64,000 bases of DNA from Athripsodes cinereus (GCA_947579605.1 OX388313.1:28585214-28649213); one strand, 5' to 3'. Shown: positions 32,973 through 43,395, numbered from the stretch's first letter. Notes: generated from the sequence alone by a model not told the origin. Numbers and translations: made by a program.

Positions 32973-33635
32973 CGATCTTCAGCACTGAGGGAACGTCAGA
33001 AAGAAGAATCATAATGAACTTCCATCAAGAACGATCGATAAATTAAAATTGATCTCTATTTGTTGTAGAAGGGTTTGACTGTACCTAACATGAATAAATA
33101 AATGAAAATGAATTAGGTTAATATGTATAAGACTAAATATATAATATTATGTATTACTAGATTAAATTGTAATTCAAATTTATTACTTATGCATGTGTAT
33201 AATACGTATGTATGTATGTATGTATGTTTTATATTTAATATAATAATATATTCTCAAAGAAAATTAAATACTCAATTTCTTTCCCAAGACTTATTACTCA
33301 GAAGATATACCAATTTGAATTTAAAACTTTGCAGAATTTATTCATAAGAGCGAGAGGAGTGAGGAGGTGGAGAGGCAGAGGAGAGGAAGGGAGAAGGGAA
33401 CAGCACAGAAAATAAATACACACATCCCACTCTAACTTATGACTACGTCTCGTTCTGTTCCGCGGTAAAGATTCCGTCACATATTTTTGCAATTTTGAAT
33501 ATTTTGTTCTAATTATAATTTTTTTTTTCTGTTCCAAAGACAAACGTTTTTGAGATGTTGAAATTAATCAATTCAGATTTATTAATTGATATGATATTTG
33601 TTCCATTCATTATAGGTACCTACTCAATCAGTTAA
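32973..33635. other. Intergenic
   Basis: GTAT microsatellite at about 33206-33228; GAGGAG-type purine-rich DNA at 33348-33400. No gene. Confidence 0.45.
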
Positions 33636-33639
33636 AAAA

Positions 33640-34290
33640 TTAATCAAAAATTGGGAATTTGGGAAAAAATTTAAGAATTTGGGAAGTCTGTTTGCGAGGG
33701 ATGGAAGGTGTGACAAGAACATCGAAAGAAGAAAAGTCGCCGGTGCTAGAGTGAATGGTGCACTTCGACCCATTGTTAGCAATAGCAGTGTGTCGAACAT
33801 GGCAAAAATGCTAGTGCACAATACCATACTAGTACCTGCCGACGGTAAGGATGAGAGTGGAATACATTCTGTGGAGATGCGTTCATTGAGTAGAATAGTT
33901 GGTAAAACGTTGCGAGATAGAGTGAAGAATGAGGATATCAGGAAAATGAGCGGATGTGAGAGGAGTGTTGTGGACAGAATGCGTGTAAACAAGTTAAGAT
34001 GGTTTTGGACATGTGGAGCGAATGCACGATGAAAGGATGACGAAGAGGATGTATTAATCTGAAAGAAGGGGTGTGAGGAAGCGTGGACGTTCAAGAACCA
34101 CGTGGCTTGATACCACGGGGCGGAACAAATTCTTAAGGACGGCCGCGTGTTGAGTAAGAGAAATCGGCGTGCATGTATGAGAAACTGGATGAATGTAGAG
34201 GAAGCGAAAGAAGTATGTAAGGATAGATTTATATGGCGTTCCGTTCTCTCTGCCTACCCCTCCTGGGAAATGACGTGAGAGATTGAGAAA
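33640..34290 (+). pseudogene. Family-A LINE RT C-terminal region, longest copy
   Basis: Plus strand: NLGSLFARDGRCDKNIERRK, VNGALRPIVS, MLVHNTILVP, GIHSVEMRSLSR, RMRVNKLRWF, then (after stops and frameshifts near 34030) SERRGVRKRGRSRTTW, LSKRNRRACMRNW, EEAKEVCKDRFIWRSVLSA. This is the connection and thumb region after the RT catalytic palm of a common insect LINE. The palm and EN are absent, so it is 5'-truncated and dead. It ends near TGGGAAATGACGTGAGAG. Confidence 0.8.
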
Positions 34291-34295
34291 GACTT

Positions 34296-34530
34296 TAAAA
34301 AAAATATAGGTTTTTGTTACAAACCTAAATACAACTTTATACACCTTTTACAGTAAGCTAAAACCTTAAAAGCTTTGCGGCAATTGGTTGGGACAGTGCC
34401 AGGAAGAAGAAGACAGTAAGCTAAAAGCTCGTGTCGTGAAGGGGGAGTTTAGCGGCACCTGGGTTCGAACCGCGCACCTCTTTTGCATGAGGCCGAGACT
34501 CTACCTCCTGGCTACCGACGAACTGAATTG
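34296..34530 (-). repeat. SINE-1, reverse, with 50-bp insertion
   Basis: Reverse-orientation SINE-1: B box reads GGTTCGAACC, and GGCCGAGACTCTACCTCCTGG is the reversed A-box side. It is split by 34364-34413, an insertion flanked by CAGTAAGCTAAAA at 34351-34363 and 34414-34426. The insert ends in AGGAAGAAGAAGA and is probably a tiny LINE tail. Confidence 0.85.
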
Positions 34531-34725
34531 TGTCAGTAAATGGAAGAACTCCACACAAGCAATGTCAAAAATTACTTACTTCAACAAAATAAAGGAATAT
34601 TTTTGTACATATGCATAAAATATTATTAATACCTACCTATTTATTTATCCTTTCTTTCTGTGCGTTCATTACAAACAGTTCCATAGAAGATATAATTATA
34701 TTGAAATGAAAGAAGAAAAGTGCTA
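34531..34725. other. Intergenic
   Basis: Nothing recognised. Confidence 0.4.
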
Positions 34726-34726
34726 T

Positions 34727-35717
34727 AAATAGCCCCGTGGGGTCTTTGGTAAAGAACAGATCTCCCACTCTTTTCAGTAAGTTTTTTTTTACTGTATAAA
34801 AATACTTTATTCAAATAAAAATTACAATATATATAATGAGTTACAATCCACTGGATTGGTTTGCAACGAGTTTTGACTTTCTTCTCCATTCCTCCCTATT
34901 CTCAGCCAGTCTTTTCAGCTCTACGTATGAGCCACAGTTCATGTCCTTCTTCAGTTGGTCCATATACGCATCTCTTGGTCGGCCTCTGCCATTTGTCCCC
35001 TCGGTCTTACCCTCCGCAATGGCGATGAGTAGTCCTGGGTGCCTGATGTTGTGGCCAATCCAATTAGCTCGCTGTTGGCCGATTCTCTTAAGAAGTTGTC
35101 TTTTTTCGCCTACCCTGGTTAAAACTTCTTCGTTTTCGATGTGTTCCGACCAATGGATCTTCAACATGCGTCTGTAGCACCACATTTCAAAGGCCGCCAA
35201 CCGTCTGCTTACACTCTTGCTGATGGTCCACGTCTCACAGCCATAAAGCAGAATGCTCCATACAAAGGCTTTAGTAAGGTTCTTCCTTACGCTTAAATCA
35301 ATATTTGGGGATTCCAATATCTTAGATTTTTTGTTAAAAGCAATCCTTGCCTGGTTTATTCTGATATGTGTGCAAAATCCCGATAAGCTCTAATGAGCTT
35401 GTCATCAGGTTATACTTAATTCAATATAATTATATACTTATAATAACCACTTATACTATAGTAACCACTATTAAATATTTATGGTAACTACTAATTATAA
35501 CAACTCATACTAACATTTATGTAAGTAATATTCATTATGTAATTTACTAATGTCATGTAAAAGACAGCTAGACATTTTACATCTCCAATTTGGCGATGAG
35601 GTTTGCCACCCATTTTAAAATGTCTTTAAGCTTTTGTTAACACGAAGAGTATGATTTACACGTGTTTTATATGCATTCAATCCGCTGGCTTCCCCACTTA
35701 TAGGAAATTCCGTGAGT
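34727..35717 (+). repeat. GTA repeat split by LINE and other DNA
   Basis: The 5' part at 34727-34795 (CCCCGTGGGGTC, GTAAAGAACAGATCTCCCACTC) and the 3' part at 35547-35717 (CATGTAAAAGACAGC, GGCGATGAGGTTTGCCACCC, AAATTCCGTGAG) appear to be one repeat. Between them lie the family-B LINE (34796-35361) and about 180 bp of unassigned sequence. Confidence 0.6.
34796..35361 (-). pseudogene. Family-B (RTE-like) LINE polymerase C-terminus
   Basis: The best copy of family B. One open minus-strand frame from about 35350 to a stop at 34841 encodes SPNIDLSVRKNLTKAFVWS, LLYGCETWTISKSVSRRL, AAFEMWCYRRMLKIHWSEH, LTRVGEKRQLLKRIGQQR, GRGRPRDAYMDQLKKDM and ENREEWRRKSK. It differs at only scattered residues from 23372-23930. 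The 5' end is abrupt (the frame ceases to match after KIQNKA-like residues), and the RT palm is missing. The 3' end is the TATATATAATGAG box. Confidence 0.85.
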
Positions 35718-36228
35718 TATAGAAGACGCTATATAAAAATCAAAATCTTCATTGAACAAAATTATTAAATATCAAAAGAGGGGTTAGCACTTTCTTCAAA
35801 CCAGTCTAAATACATTTTTGTTAAAAATATTTTTTACTTTTTCTCATGTGAACCGTCCTTTATTATCCCCCATGTTCCCATCCCCCACCCCCTCTCACAC
35901 ACCCCCTTTCATTTCATTTTCATCCCATCTTAGTTTGCTTTTATCTTTTAAAGTAGACTTTTATCATTTCCTCTTTTTTATTTATCTTTCTAGTCATTTA
36001 TTTTTCTCTTCCATCTCTCTCACACTGACAATTTATCACCGCGTCTCCTCTCTTGCTCTAACCACAACACGAAATAAAAAAATATCATAAGCCCCAACAT
36101 ATACCTAAGCATACTCGTACAGTACTATCATGATCAATGTAATAATTATCTCATTAATCAAAATCCAAATAAAAAAAAAACGATAAGTGAACAGGAATTG
36201 AATATAATTGAGTTTTAAACATTTATTG
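35718..36228. other. Intergenic
   Basis: Pyrimidine-rich at 35860-36060. A 90-codon frame there is low complexity. No gene. Confidence 0.45.
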
Positions 36229-36229
36229 T

Positions 36230-36602
36230 CTTCACACGGACGTTCTCTCGACGTGCCTTGACCACGTGGATCAAATTCTAGCGGATGGTCACGTGTTGAG
36301 CGACAGAAATTGGCGTGTATGTAGAGAAACTGCATGAACTGAGGAAGCGAAATAAATGTGTAAGGATAGATCAACATGGCGTTCCGTTCTTAATTCTTTA
36401 CTCTTCAACATCTCTAGTAGAACCTTTACAGGACACTTGGTTTCATCAAGAATAAAATATTACAATAGATAGATAGGGAAAACATTAATACAGTAGAAAG
36501 GGCGCAATAAACATAGCATACCTACCACTGCCACCAATATACCTACATAAAGTTTTCTCCGCCTACCCCACCTGGGATACGGTGTGAGGTTATAGATAGA
36601 AA
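36230..36602 (+). pseudogene. Family-A LINE 3' end, interrupted
   Basis: ACGTTCTCTCGACGTGCCTTGACC, GGATCAAATTCTAGCGGATGG and GAAATTGGCGTGTATGTAGAG, ending TGGCGTTCCGTTC at about 36390. The next family segment (TTTTCTCCGCCTACCCCACC, TGGGATACGGTGTGAGG) appears only at 36548, so about 155 bp have been inserted between. Confidence 0.6.
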
Positions 36603-36620
36603 GATTTTCAACTTAATCTT

Positions 36621-37812
36621 TCAATGAAGATATTTCTGTTTGGATTAATTACTATTTTTTTATTGTTTTGCCGGATTATGGCACACCAAACCAATCAGAC
36701 ATCTGGATTGGAGAATCATGTTTTCATAATGTAACATTGTGCAAAATCTAATCGGAAGAAGTGAGAAAGGCGTCCCAACACTTACGAATGATTGCTTCTA
36801 TGGTTTGTAAAAAAAATTTCTCGATTGGCGAACCTTAGATCGTGTCAGTGAGAATGGTGGTGTTAAATTTATATTTAAATTTAGTAAGGAGGTACCTCTG
36901 TAGATAGGTACCTACCTAAATCACATAATGAAAATAAGAAGTATAGTAGTTTGTTTAAATTTATTAGTAGTTTGAAAATGGAACGATTTTGAATATTGTG
37001 TTTTGTTATATTTTTCTCTCCCGCATTGTATGTGTAGTGATGTGCATTATATAACTTTACGATTCTTTCTAATTAGGTGAATGTAGACTTACCTGTTTAA
37101 GTCAGCAATATCACAGTTGATTAATAACTGCGTTTTCCAAATCAGAAATTGAGGCTGAATTATTATTATCATTATCATTCACCATTTCCTCAACTAATTT
37201 TCTCAAACTATCCTCGAAACTCGACATTTCAACGACAAAAGCGCGCCAACTATTACAAAAAGCAATGAAAATACACTGACATGAAATTAGACACATAACA
37301 TCATTGTTGGAATAAAAAGGTTCCATCTGTAGCAGATGAAACCTTCTTACGTTGTAGCGTGCAAATTAATTGATGGCGGTTGGAATAATAAAATCTCAAC
37401 GCTCGATAAATCCTTATTTAATAAACGTTTGAATTTCGATTGATCAGATGGAACCTTATTATTTTCGTCAAATAAAAACTACACCACTTTTTGGCATTTT
37501 TATGTTCTAGTATTATAGAGTATGTTAGTTGGAACCCTTTTCACGAAAAAAACATAAATATGAATTTTTGTTAGTTATTCTCAGGTGACGAATATTTAAT
37601 AGTAAAAACACCAACTTTTTATTATTAAATATCCACAATTCTGATCATTAATTTATCAGGTGGCATTGGTGAACATTGTCCATGTACAGCGAAAGTGATC
37701 ACTTAAGCCAGCTTAAAGCCAATTAGTAAGCGTTGGGACGCCTTGCTCACTTTTTCCGATTAGATTTGGCACAATGTTACCGTCTGATTGGTTTTTTCAA
37801 TGAAGATATTCG
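36621..37812. mobile_element. DNA element with long inverted ends (~1.1 kb)
   Basis: Left GTAACATTGTGCAAAATCTAATCGG (two runs, 36731 onward), then GTGAGAAAGGCGTCCCAACAC; the right end at 37713-37780 is its inverted copy. CCAATCAGAC/GTCTGATTGG lie just outside (36688 and 37782). Direct repeats TTCAATGAAGATATT occur at 36620 and 37797. An inner inverted pair (GGTTCCATCTG 37319; CAGATGGAACC 37446) bounds a ~140-bp second element. The interior has one small minus-strand frame (37117-37230, starting MSSFEDSLRKLVEEMVN), not recognised and followed by a GGTAAGT donor-like site. Confidence 0.6.
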
Positions 37813-38165
37813 TGGTATGCCTGTATTATATATATGTATCATCTTCTCTGTTGTCAAATGGAGTAAACTGATTTAAATTCATTTCTCTTTTTGGAGTATT
37901 TTTTCGTTTATTTTAGCGGTTAAAATGAAATTTTCAAAAGTGGTCCAATGATATTACATTCGTTTTTTTATATATTTTTTGAGTGAGTGAGTCTCTCTCC
38001 TCTCTTTAGAAGGAATAAGTCAATATGATTAGGAGACGCGGTTTATATCCACTTGTATCATATAAATAATACGTTTTTATTACATTCTCAAGATGAAAAC
38101 TAAATGATTTTTTTTTTCATTTTGTTTGTAAGGCCATGGAAAAGTAATTTAATAAATTCAATAAA
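37813..38165. other. Intergenic
   Basis: GAGT/CTCT low complexity near 37980. No gene. Confidence 0.45.
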
Positions 38166-38169
38166 GAAG

Positions 38170-38696
38170 AGAAGTGGTTATGCTGATATTAGAGTAAACG
38201 GTGCACTTCGACCCATTCATTGACAGCAAAAGTGCTGGTGGCTGGTGCACAATACCAATACCATTCTGGTTTCCACTCTTATGTATGCAAGCGAAACTGG
38301 CATGTGGTTGAAAAAGAACGAAAGTGGAATGAATGCTGTGGAGATGCGATTGCTGAGAAAAATGATCGGTATAACGTTGCTTGATAGAATGAGGAATGAG
38401 GATATTAGAAGAATGAGCGGATGCAAGAGGAGTGTTGTGAATGGAATACGTATTAATAAGTTGCGATGGTTTAAATATGCGGAGCGAATGAATAACGTAA
38501 ACGTAAGGATGACGAAAAGATGTAGGCATCTTTCTGAACGAAGAGGTGTGAGAAAGCGCGGATGTCTGAAATCTACATGGCATGGACCAACCATGCGAAT
38601 CAAATTCTCAAAGATAGCCCCGTATTGAAAAAAAAAAATCGGCATGCGTGTATTAGAAATTACATGACTGTAATGGAATTGAAAGAGGTATGTAGG
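38170..38696 (+). pseudogene. Family-A LINE, left part, host of the nest
   Basis: Plus strand: RVNGALRPI, NTILVSTLMYASETGMW, ESGMNAVEMRLLRKM, NEDIRRMSGCKRSVVN, INKLRWFKYAERMN and SERRGVRKRG, in one frame from 38245 to 38628, then further 3' sequence to GAAAGAGGTATGTAGG. The hAT element starts at 38697. The LINE resumes after it at 43093-43105 and 43309-43395 (GACGTTCAGTCTTCTCCGC, TTGGGATACGGTGTGAGG). Confidence 0.8.
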
Positions 38697-38889
38697 TAGG
38701 GGATTCGATCCCGGGATCCCGGTCGTATTTTAGTCCCAAAATCCCGGGATTTTCGGGATTAATAAATTATACAATAAGTCAAGAATTTGGGACTCATTCG
38801 CATCAATGAATCACTAACATCCGAAGCTTGTGTTAGTATCTTAAAATAGCGCTATTCTGAGTTCGATATCTCACTAGATACCGATATTG

Positions 38890-39415
38890 TGGCAATAGTT
38901 ACTGATGGTCCAAATTACAGTGGGAAAACTTGTTAATGCAAAGCACCTAGTCTGTTTTGCACACGGTATTCACTTAGCTGTTTGTGATTTATTGTATAGA
39001 AAAATACCTGCAAATGAACCTGTCAGTGATGATATTTAGTTATTTATTTATTTAATACATAAACGGCTATCGCCTTTTATTAATGATTTGGATGATGATA
39101 ATGAAAAACTGGACTCAGGATTAATCTATAAAACCAGTAATGGTGAGTTTGACCAATGACTGGAATATTAATGAAGTCGTAAAGAAAGTTCGTAGTGGTT
39201 CTTATTTTCAAAAGAGCGTCTTTGAAGAATGATACTATGCTTCAAAACTATATTGAAAAGGAACATGGAAGAGAGCTTATTATTATTGTTTAACTGCAAA
39301 TCGCGTTGGAAAAGTCTCTTATTAACAATGCTTGAGCGATTTGATATTTTAAAAAATAGCATCAAAAAATCACTCACCGACCTAATTCAAATAAATAATT
39401 CATAAAGTTTCTGGT
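38890..39415 (+). pseudogene. hAT transposase remnant
   Basis: Plus strand: VTDGPN, KHLVCFAHGIHLAVCDLLY (the conserved C.AH..HL.V motif of hAT transposases), NEPVSDDI, then after the ~45-bp T-tail insertion DLDDDNEKLDSG, VLKNDTMLQNYIEKEHGREL and a decayed 'CK.RW.SLLTMLERF' block. Multiple stops and frameshifts. The C-terminal dimerisation region is missing, probably deleted when or before the mariner inserted. Function lost. Confidence 0.8.
39037..39083 (-). repeat. Repeat T tail inside hAT
   Basis: TATTTATTTATTTAATAC and ACGGCTATCGCCTTTTA: read on minus, AAAAGGCGATAGCCGT followed by (TAAA)n. Other T pieces at 2296, 13710-14240 and 48497-48640. Confidence 0.65.
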
Positions 39416-39919
39416 CAATATAATTTAAAAAAACGAGTTTATACATTGATCCCTGTAGTATGTATTTTTTTGTTATGGGTTAAGCTAAATAAGACTAACT
39501 AAGTTGATTTAAAAAAAAATATTCCAAAATAGTACATACAAACAAACATAAAAACAACATTATAGAATATACTTAGGCAGATTGATAAGTCAGGTAAAAA
39601 TTAATGAAGCAGTGGTACTAGCATAAAAGTCATGACATGTTTGGATAGGTACTTTCTTTGAAGGAACATACACGAAATTTCAAACTGAAATTTGAATTTG
39701 GAATTGTTTTTTTCAGTCCTTTTGACCGGACAAGTCGTTCTTTTGCTGTTAAAATGGAAAAAACTGAACTTAGAGTGCTGATAAAACACTACTTTGAGAC
39801 AAAGAAATGTCTTGATAACTATTATAGTGAATCTTCTCCGTCACTTAAGATAATTTACAAGTGGTTTACTGAATTTCGTTGTGGTAGAACGAGCACGAAA
39901 GACACGTCTTCTCGATCAG

Positions 39920-40068
39920 AGCCCGTAGACAATTTGTACTTAGCGATCGTCTACTGGCGAACTTTTCGACAATCTACCTACACGTACCGTATAATTATGC
40001 GTTATTGTTGCAGTTATTGACGAAAATTCGTTTGTAGGCGATCGCCAAGTACAAATTGTCTACGGGCT
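39920..40068. mobile_element. 149-bp MITE with CAG duplication
   Basis: Inverted ends AGCCCGTAGACAATTTGTAC..., similar for about 48 bp per arm with few mismatches. Flanked by CAG at 39917-39919 and 40069-40071. Excising it restores the mariner codons for S-G-R-P, which proves the boundaries. A 3-bp duplication suggests PIF/Harbinger or a similar class. Confidence 0.88.
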
Positions 40069-40541
40069 CAGGACGTCCAATTGAGGTAACCAATCCAAAA
40101 ATGCTCATGAAAATCCACGATATTGTATTGAGAGATCGATGAATGAAGTTGAAAGTGGTAGCTAACACTTTAAACATCTCATATGAATGAGTTTTCATAT
40201 CATTTCATGAAAATTTGGGTATTAAAAATTTTTCAGCAAAATGGCTGCCGCGTTTGTTGAAAATTGACCAAAAACGTGAATGAATGACACTTTCCCAGGC
40301 TAATTTTCGACTGTTTGAACGAAATCCGGATGAATTTTTACACAGTTTCATCACTGTAGATTAAACAAGGATTCATCTTTACACACCAGAAACAAAATAA
40401 TAACCAAGCAGCGGGTGGAAGCTGGTGGAAGTGCTCCGAAGAAGGTCAAGGTGGTTCCATCAGCAGGCAAAGCTATGGCTAAGGTTTTCTGGGACGCACA
40501 AGGTACAGTCTTAATTGATTTCCTCTTAAAAGTAAAAATAA

Positions 40542-42330
40542 CACTGGTCAACACATTTTTTGTCCCTTTAACAAAAGTAGCCAAATCTTATAGGAAATTT
40601 CACGCTGATTTCAGATATGTAATTAGTTTTTTTCTATCACGTCAGGTTTTTATGGAATTTATGGAGTTTTACTAAAATATGTTACATATTTTTTCGTGTG
40701 TTATCATTGATTTTTTTAATAATATGGCCAATAAATCACATAACGGATTGCTATTTCTGCATAACAAACATTTTAGGATGTACAAAGAAAAAAAAGAAGC
40801 ACATCACATACCCAAACAACGTCGAATCGGCTATAAGGCCTGTTCCACACGACGAATCATTGCCCATACCGAGACCTCCATAAAATTTTCGATAAGAAAC
40901 GAATCCATCAGAGGATACTGAAAAGTCGGATTCTGAATTTTCTGTGAAGGTCTCTACTTCTGCGAAGCTTCACTTGTTGAACCAAAATGACCTAAATGAT
41001 CTGATACGTGACCTGAATTAATCAAAACTGCAATCAGAAATGTTTGGTTCGCGCTTGCAGCAGTGGAATCTTCTCGAAAAAGATACAAAAATCACGCACT
41101 TTAGAAACCGGCATCGGCTCTTGGTTCCATATTATGTCACAGAAGACACTTTATGTTACTGTTAAGACATTGAAGGTCTGTCCGCAGCTCTTGGTTTGCA
41201 ACATAACGCAGCAGATTGGCGACTTTTCATAGACTCATCAAAAGTAAGTATGAAAGCTGTTTTAATTCACAACGGAAATATTCAACCGTCCATTCCCCTT
41301 GGTCATGCTGCAAACATGAAAGAGAACTATGACAACATGAAGCTGCTGTTAACAAAAATAAAATACGTAAAATACGAATGGAAAATATGTGGTGATCTTA
41401 AAGTAATAGGGCTCCTACTAGGAATGCAAACGGGATACACAAAGTATTGTTGTTTTCTGTGCGAGTGGGACAGCAGAGACAGGAAAAACCATTATACCAA
41501 GAAGGACTGGCCTACTAAAGAGCACCTTATACCTGGCACGAAGAATGTTCACCATGTTCCCTTAGTAAAATCTGAAGATATCTTATTTTCACCCTTACAC
41601 ATTAAATTGGGTTTGATGAAAATTTTTGTAAAAGGCTTGTCTAAGGATAGAAATGGCATGACTTATTTAAAGCAAAAGTTTCCTAAGATCAGCCACGCAA
41701 AAATTAAAGAAGGAATATTTGTGGGACCACAAATAAGAGAGATCTTGACTGATTTGAATTTTAAAACAATGTTGATATCAGTTGAGCTAGCTGCTGGGTC
41801 GCCTTCAAGAATGTTGTCGAGAACTTTCTTGGAAATCATAAAAGTGAAGACTATATCAGCGTTGTATCTGAAATGCTCATGGCCTATAAAAATATGGGAT
41901 GTAACATGTCACTAAAAATACACTTTCTTCACTCTCACTTGAATTTTTTTCCCGAAAATATGGGATATGTCAGTGACGAGCATGGCGGACGATTTCACCA
42001 GGACATTGCGACTATGGAGAAGCGATATCAAGGAAATTGGAGCCCATCCATGCTAGCTAACTATTGCTGGACCCTGCGGAGAGACTCTCAAGATACTCAC
42101 AAGTGCAAATCAGGAGAAAAAAAATTATATTGAATTATATTTGAAATTTTGTTTAGTAAGTACCCGTCATATTATGAAAAAATAATGTAAAAACACTTTG
42201 TTAAATAATATAAAAATCTGACCTGTAAATTTTTTTTTTGTTTCATTTTGTGTTTAAGGATAGTAAATACGTATAAAAAAAATAGCTAAGCTTTAGGGAC
42301 TGCACTTAAAAAAAAAATTGTCGACCAGTG
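40542..42330 (+). mobile_element. Unclassified DNA transposon, 1.8 kb, TAA duplication
   Basis: Ends CACTGGTCAACA and (inverted right end) CACTGGTCGACA, flanked by TAA at 40539-40541 and 42331-42333. Removing it rejoins the mariner reading frame. It encodes the protein at 40900-42133. TIRs are short (about 12-13 bp). The 3-bp TAA duplication fits PIF/Harbinger-like target use, but the protein is not a recognisable Harbinger transposase, so I leave the superfamily open. Confidence 0.8.
40900..42133 (+). pseudogene. Uncharacterised arthropod transposon protein
   Basis: Main frame 41196-41915 (240 codons), continued after a frameshift by 41873-42133 and preceded by broken frames from about 40900 (SAKLHLLNQNDLNDLIRDLN). 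Visible blocks in order: DWRLFIDSSK, VLIHNGN, CFLCEWDSRDRKNHYTKKDW, PLHIKLGLMK, GIFVGPQIREIL, LKIHFLHSHLNFFPENMG, GGRFHQDI and RYQGNWSPSMLANYCW. I recognise this set as a recurrent 'uncharacterised protein' in many arthropod genomes. Its sitting between TIRs indicates it is a transposase or accessory protein. Conserved Cys (CFLCEW) and His residues suggest metal binding; catalytic acidic residues cannot be assigned from one sequence. At least one frameshift and two upstream stops make this copy inactive. Confidence 0.7.
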
Positions 42331-43105
42331 TAATTAATCTTGAGTAAAACTCTACACTTTTGGTCCAGTTGAATCAATAAACCAAAGCAAAACGGCATCA
42401 TCTTGCCAAGAAGAAAATCCTGTTTCACTACGATAATGCTTCTGCTCATTCTTCCGCCACTATATTTTCCTGACCTGGTTCTCAGTGAATCCTACCTTTA
42501 ACCAAACACGAAAAAATGGCTTGGGGGACGAAGATTTGCAACTGATTCGGATGTTATCTCCGAAACTATGGCGTATTTTCAGGGCATTGGAAAAGATAAC
42601 AACAAAGAGTGGATCAAAAAACTCCAGCATAGTGTAACCAAGTGTATAGCTCTAAAAGAAGATAAAGTTGAAAAAAAAATATAATCCATTCGAAAAAAGT
42701 AACACTTTGTTTCATTTTTACCGGACTTATCGATCCGCCCTCGTATTGCCCCACTAAACTAATACTGTTCTGGGTTAAAACTATGAAATAAATACAAATA
42801 GGTACATGAATACAATTTAAAAATATATAAAAAAAAGTTAAATTGTTAGTTTTATAAATCATAAGTGCCTTGTTTGTTTATTTTAGAAGATGTTTGAAGT
42901 ATAATTTTGTTTAACCGACTTTTTGCAGATTCAAAACTTAAATTCATTGCCAGATAAATAAAAAAAAGCTGAATTTGACATGGTTTACTGACTTTTTGTT
43001 ACCACTTTACATTATCAATACAATCCCGGGGTCAACTGTAGATAATCCCGAAATCCCGGGATTAGAAAAAAGGGCCGGGATCGAATCCCCTATATGTAGG
43101 TAACT

Positions 43106-43296
43106 TTAGTTGGCCAAAAAGAGCGCTATTCTTCCGTCCGCAGGAGTTCAGTCGGCCCGGGCGTCCCATCAGAGCACAGGGAATGTCGTGGAAAGAGGTG
43201 ACGCAATTGGCACAGAGACGATCTGAATGGAGGAGGTTGATTTCTGCCCTGTGTTCCCAAGAGGAGCGTTGAGGACGATGAATTGAATTGAATTTA
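43106..43296 (+). pseudogene. LINE 3' stub with 12-bp target duplication
   Basis: 191-bp insertion flanked by ATGTAGGTAACT at 43094-43105 and 43297-43308. Encodes FRPQEFSRPGRPIRAQGMSW, KEVTQLAQRRSEWRRLISA and a stop, then a GAATT-repeat tail. Inserted into the family-A LINE just beside the hAT right end, so its left duplication overlaps the hAT duplication. Confidence 0.85.
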
Positions 43297-43308
43297 ATGT
43301 AGGTAACT

Positions 43309-43395
43309 AGGTAGGTATCCATATAGATCTATATGACGTTCAGTCTTCTCCGCTTAGCCCACTTGGGATACGGTGTGAGGGAAACATATTATGTA
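43309..43395 (+). pseudogene. Family-A LINE, right part
   Basis: ATATGACGTTCAGTCTTCTCC and TTGGGATACGGTGTGAGG continue the LINE interrupted at 38696; compare 36548-36600. Confidence 0.65.

Larger units (their letters stand above)
39754..42685 (+). pseudogene. mariner transposase, broken
   Basis: Three collinear parts. 39754-39919: MEKTELRVLIKHYFETKKC, KIIYKWFTEFRCGRTST (helix-turn-helix region). 40072-40541: RPIEVTNPKML, then the first catalytic Asp in ITVD followed by a stop, YTPE, SAPKKVKVVPSAGKAMAKVF. 42331-42685: LAKKKILFHYDNASAHS (second Asp), PPLYFPDLVLSESYL, where the third carboxylate position expected in the SD..Y block reads Glu, GTKKWLG-like and a C-terminal WIKKLQHSVTKC. In-frame stops, an altered third catalytic position and two insertions make it inactive. 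Confidence 0.88.
39570..42745 (+). mobile_element. mariner element split by two insertions
   Basis: Left end TACTTAGGCAGATTGATAAG and right end (inverted) TACGAGGGCGGATCGATAAG, both followed by TC.GGTAAAAAT. A TA flank is present on each side. Removing the nested elements at 39920-40068 and 40542-42330 leaves about 1.23 kb, the normal size of a mariner. The transposase is dead. It sits inside the hAT, so it is younger than that insertion. Confidence 0.9.
38697..43092 (+). mobile_element. hAT transposon with 8-bp duplication, carrying a nest
   Basis: Ends TAGGGGATTCGATCCCGG and (right, inverted) CCGGGATCGAATCCCCTA. TATGTAGG flanks both sides (38689-38696 and 43093-43100), the 8-bp duplication of hAT. 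Remnants of transposase lie at 38890-39400. The element is 4396 bp only because other elements have landed in it: a repeat T tail (about 39037-39083) and a mariner (39570-42745). Subterminal regions contain ATCCCGGGAT-type palindromes at both ends. Confidence 0.92.

Noticed and set aside
33624..34094. 156-codon minus-strand frame opposite the family-A LINE
   Set aside because: Antisense shadow of the LINE coding strand; the plus-strand motifs (VNGAL, VEMR, NKLRWF) define the real direction.
43106..43296. A host gene fragment (RPIRAQGMSW..., QRRSEWRRL)
   Set aside because: The flanking 12-bp duplication and repeat tail identify a truncated LINE insertion.
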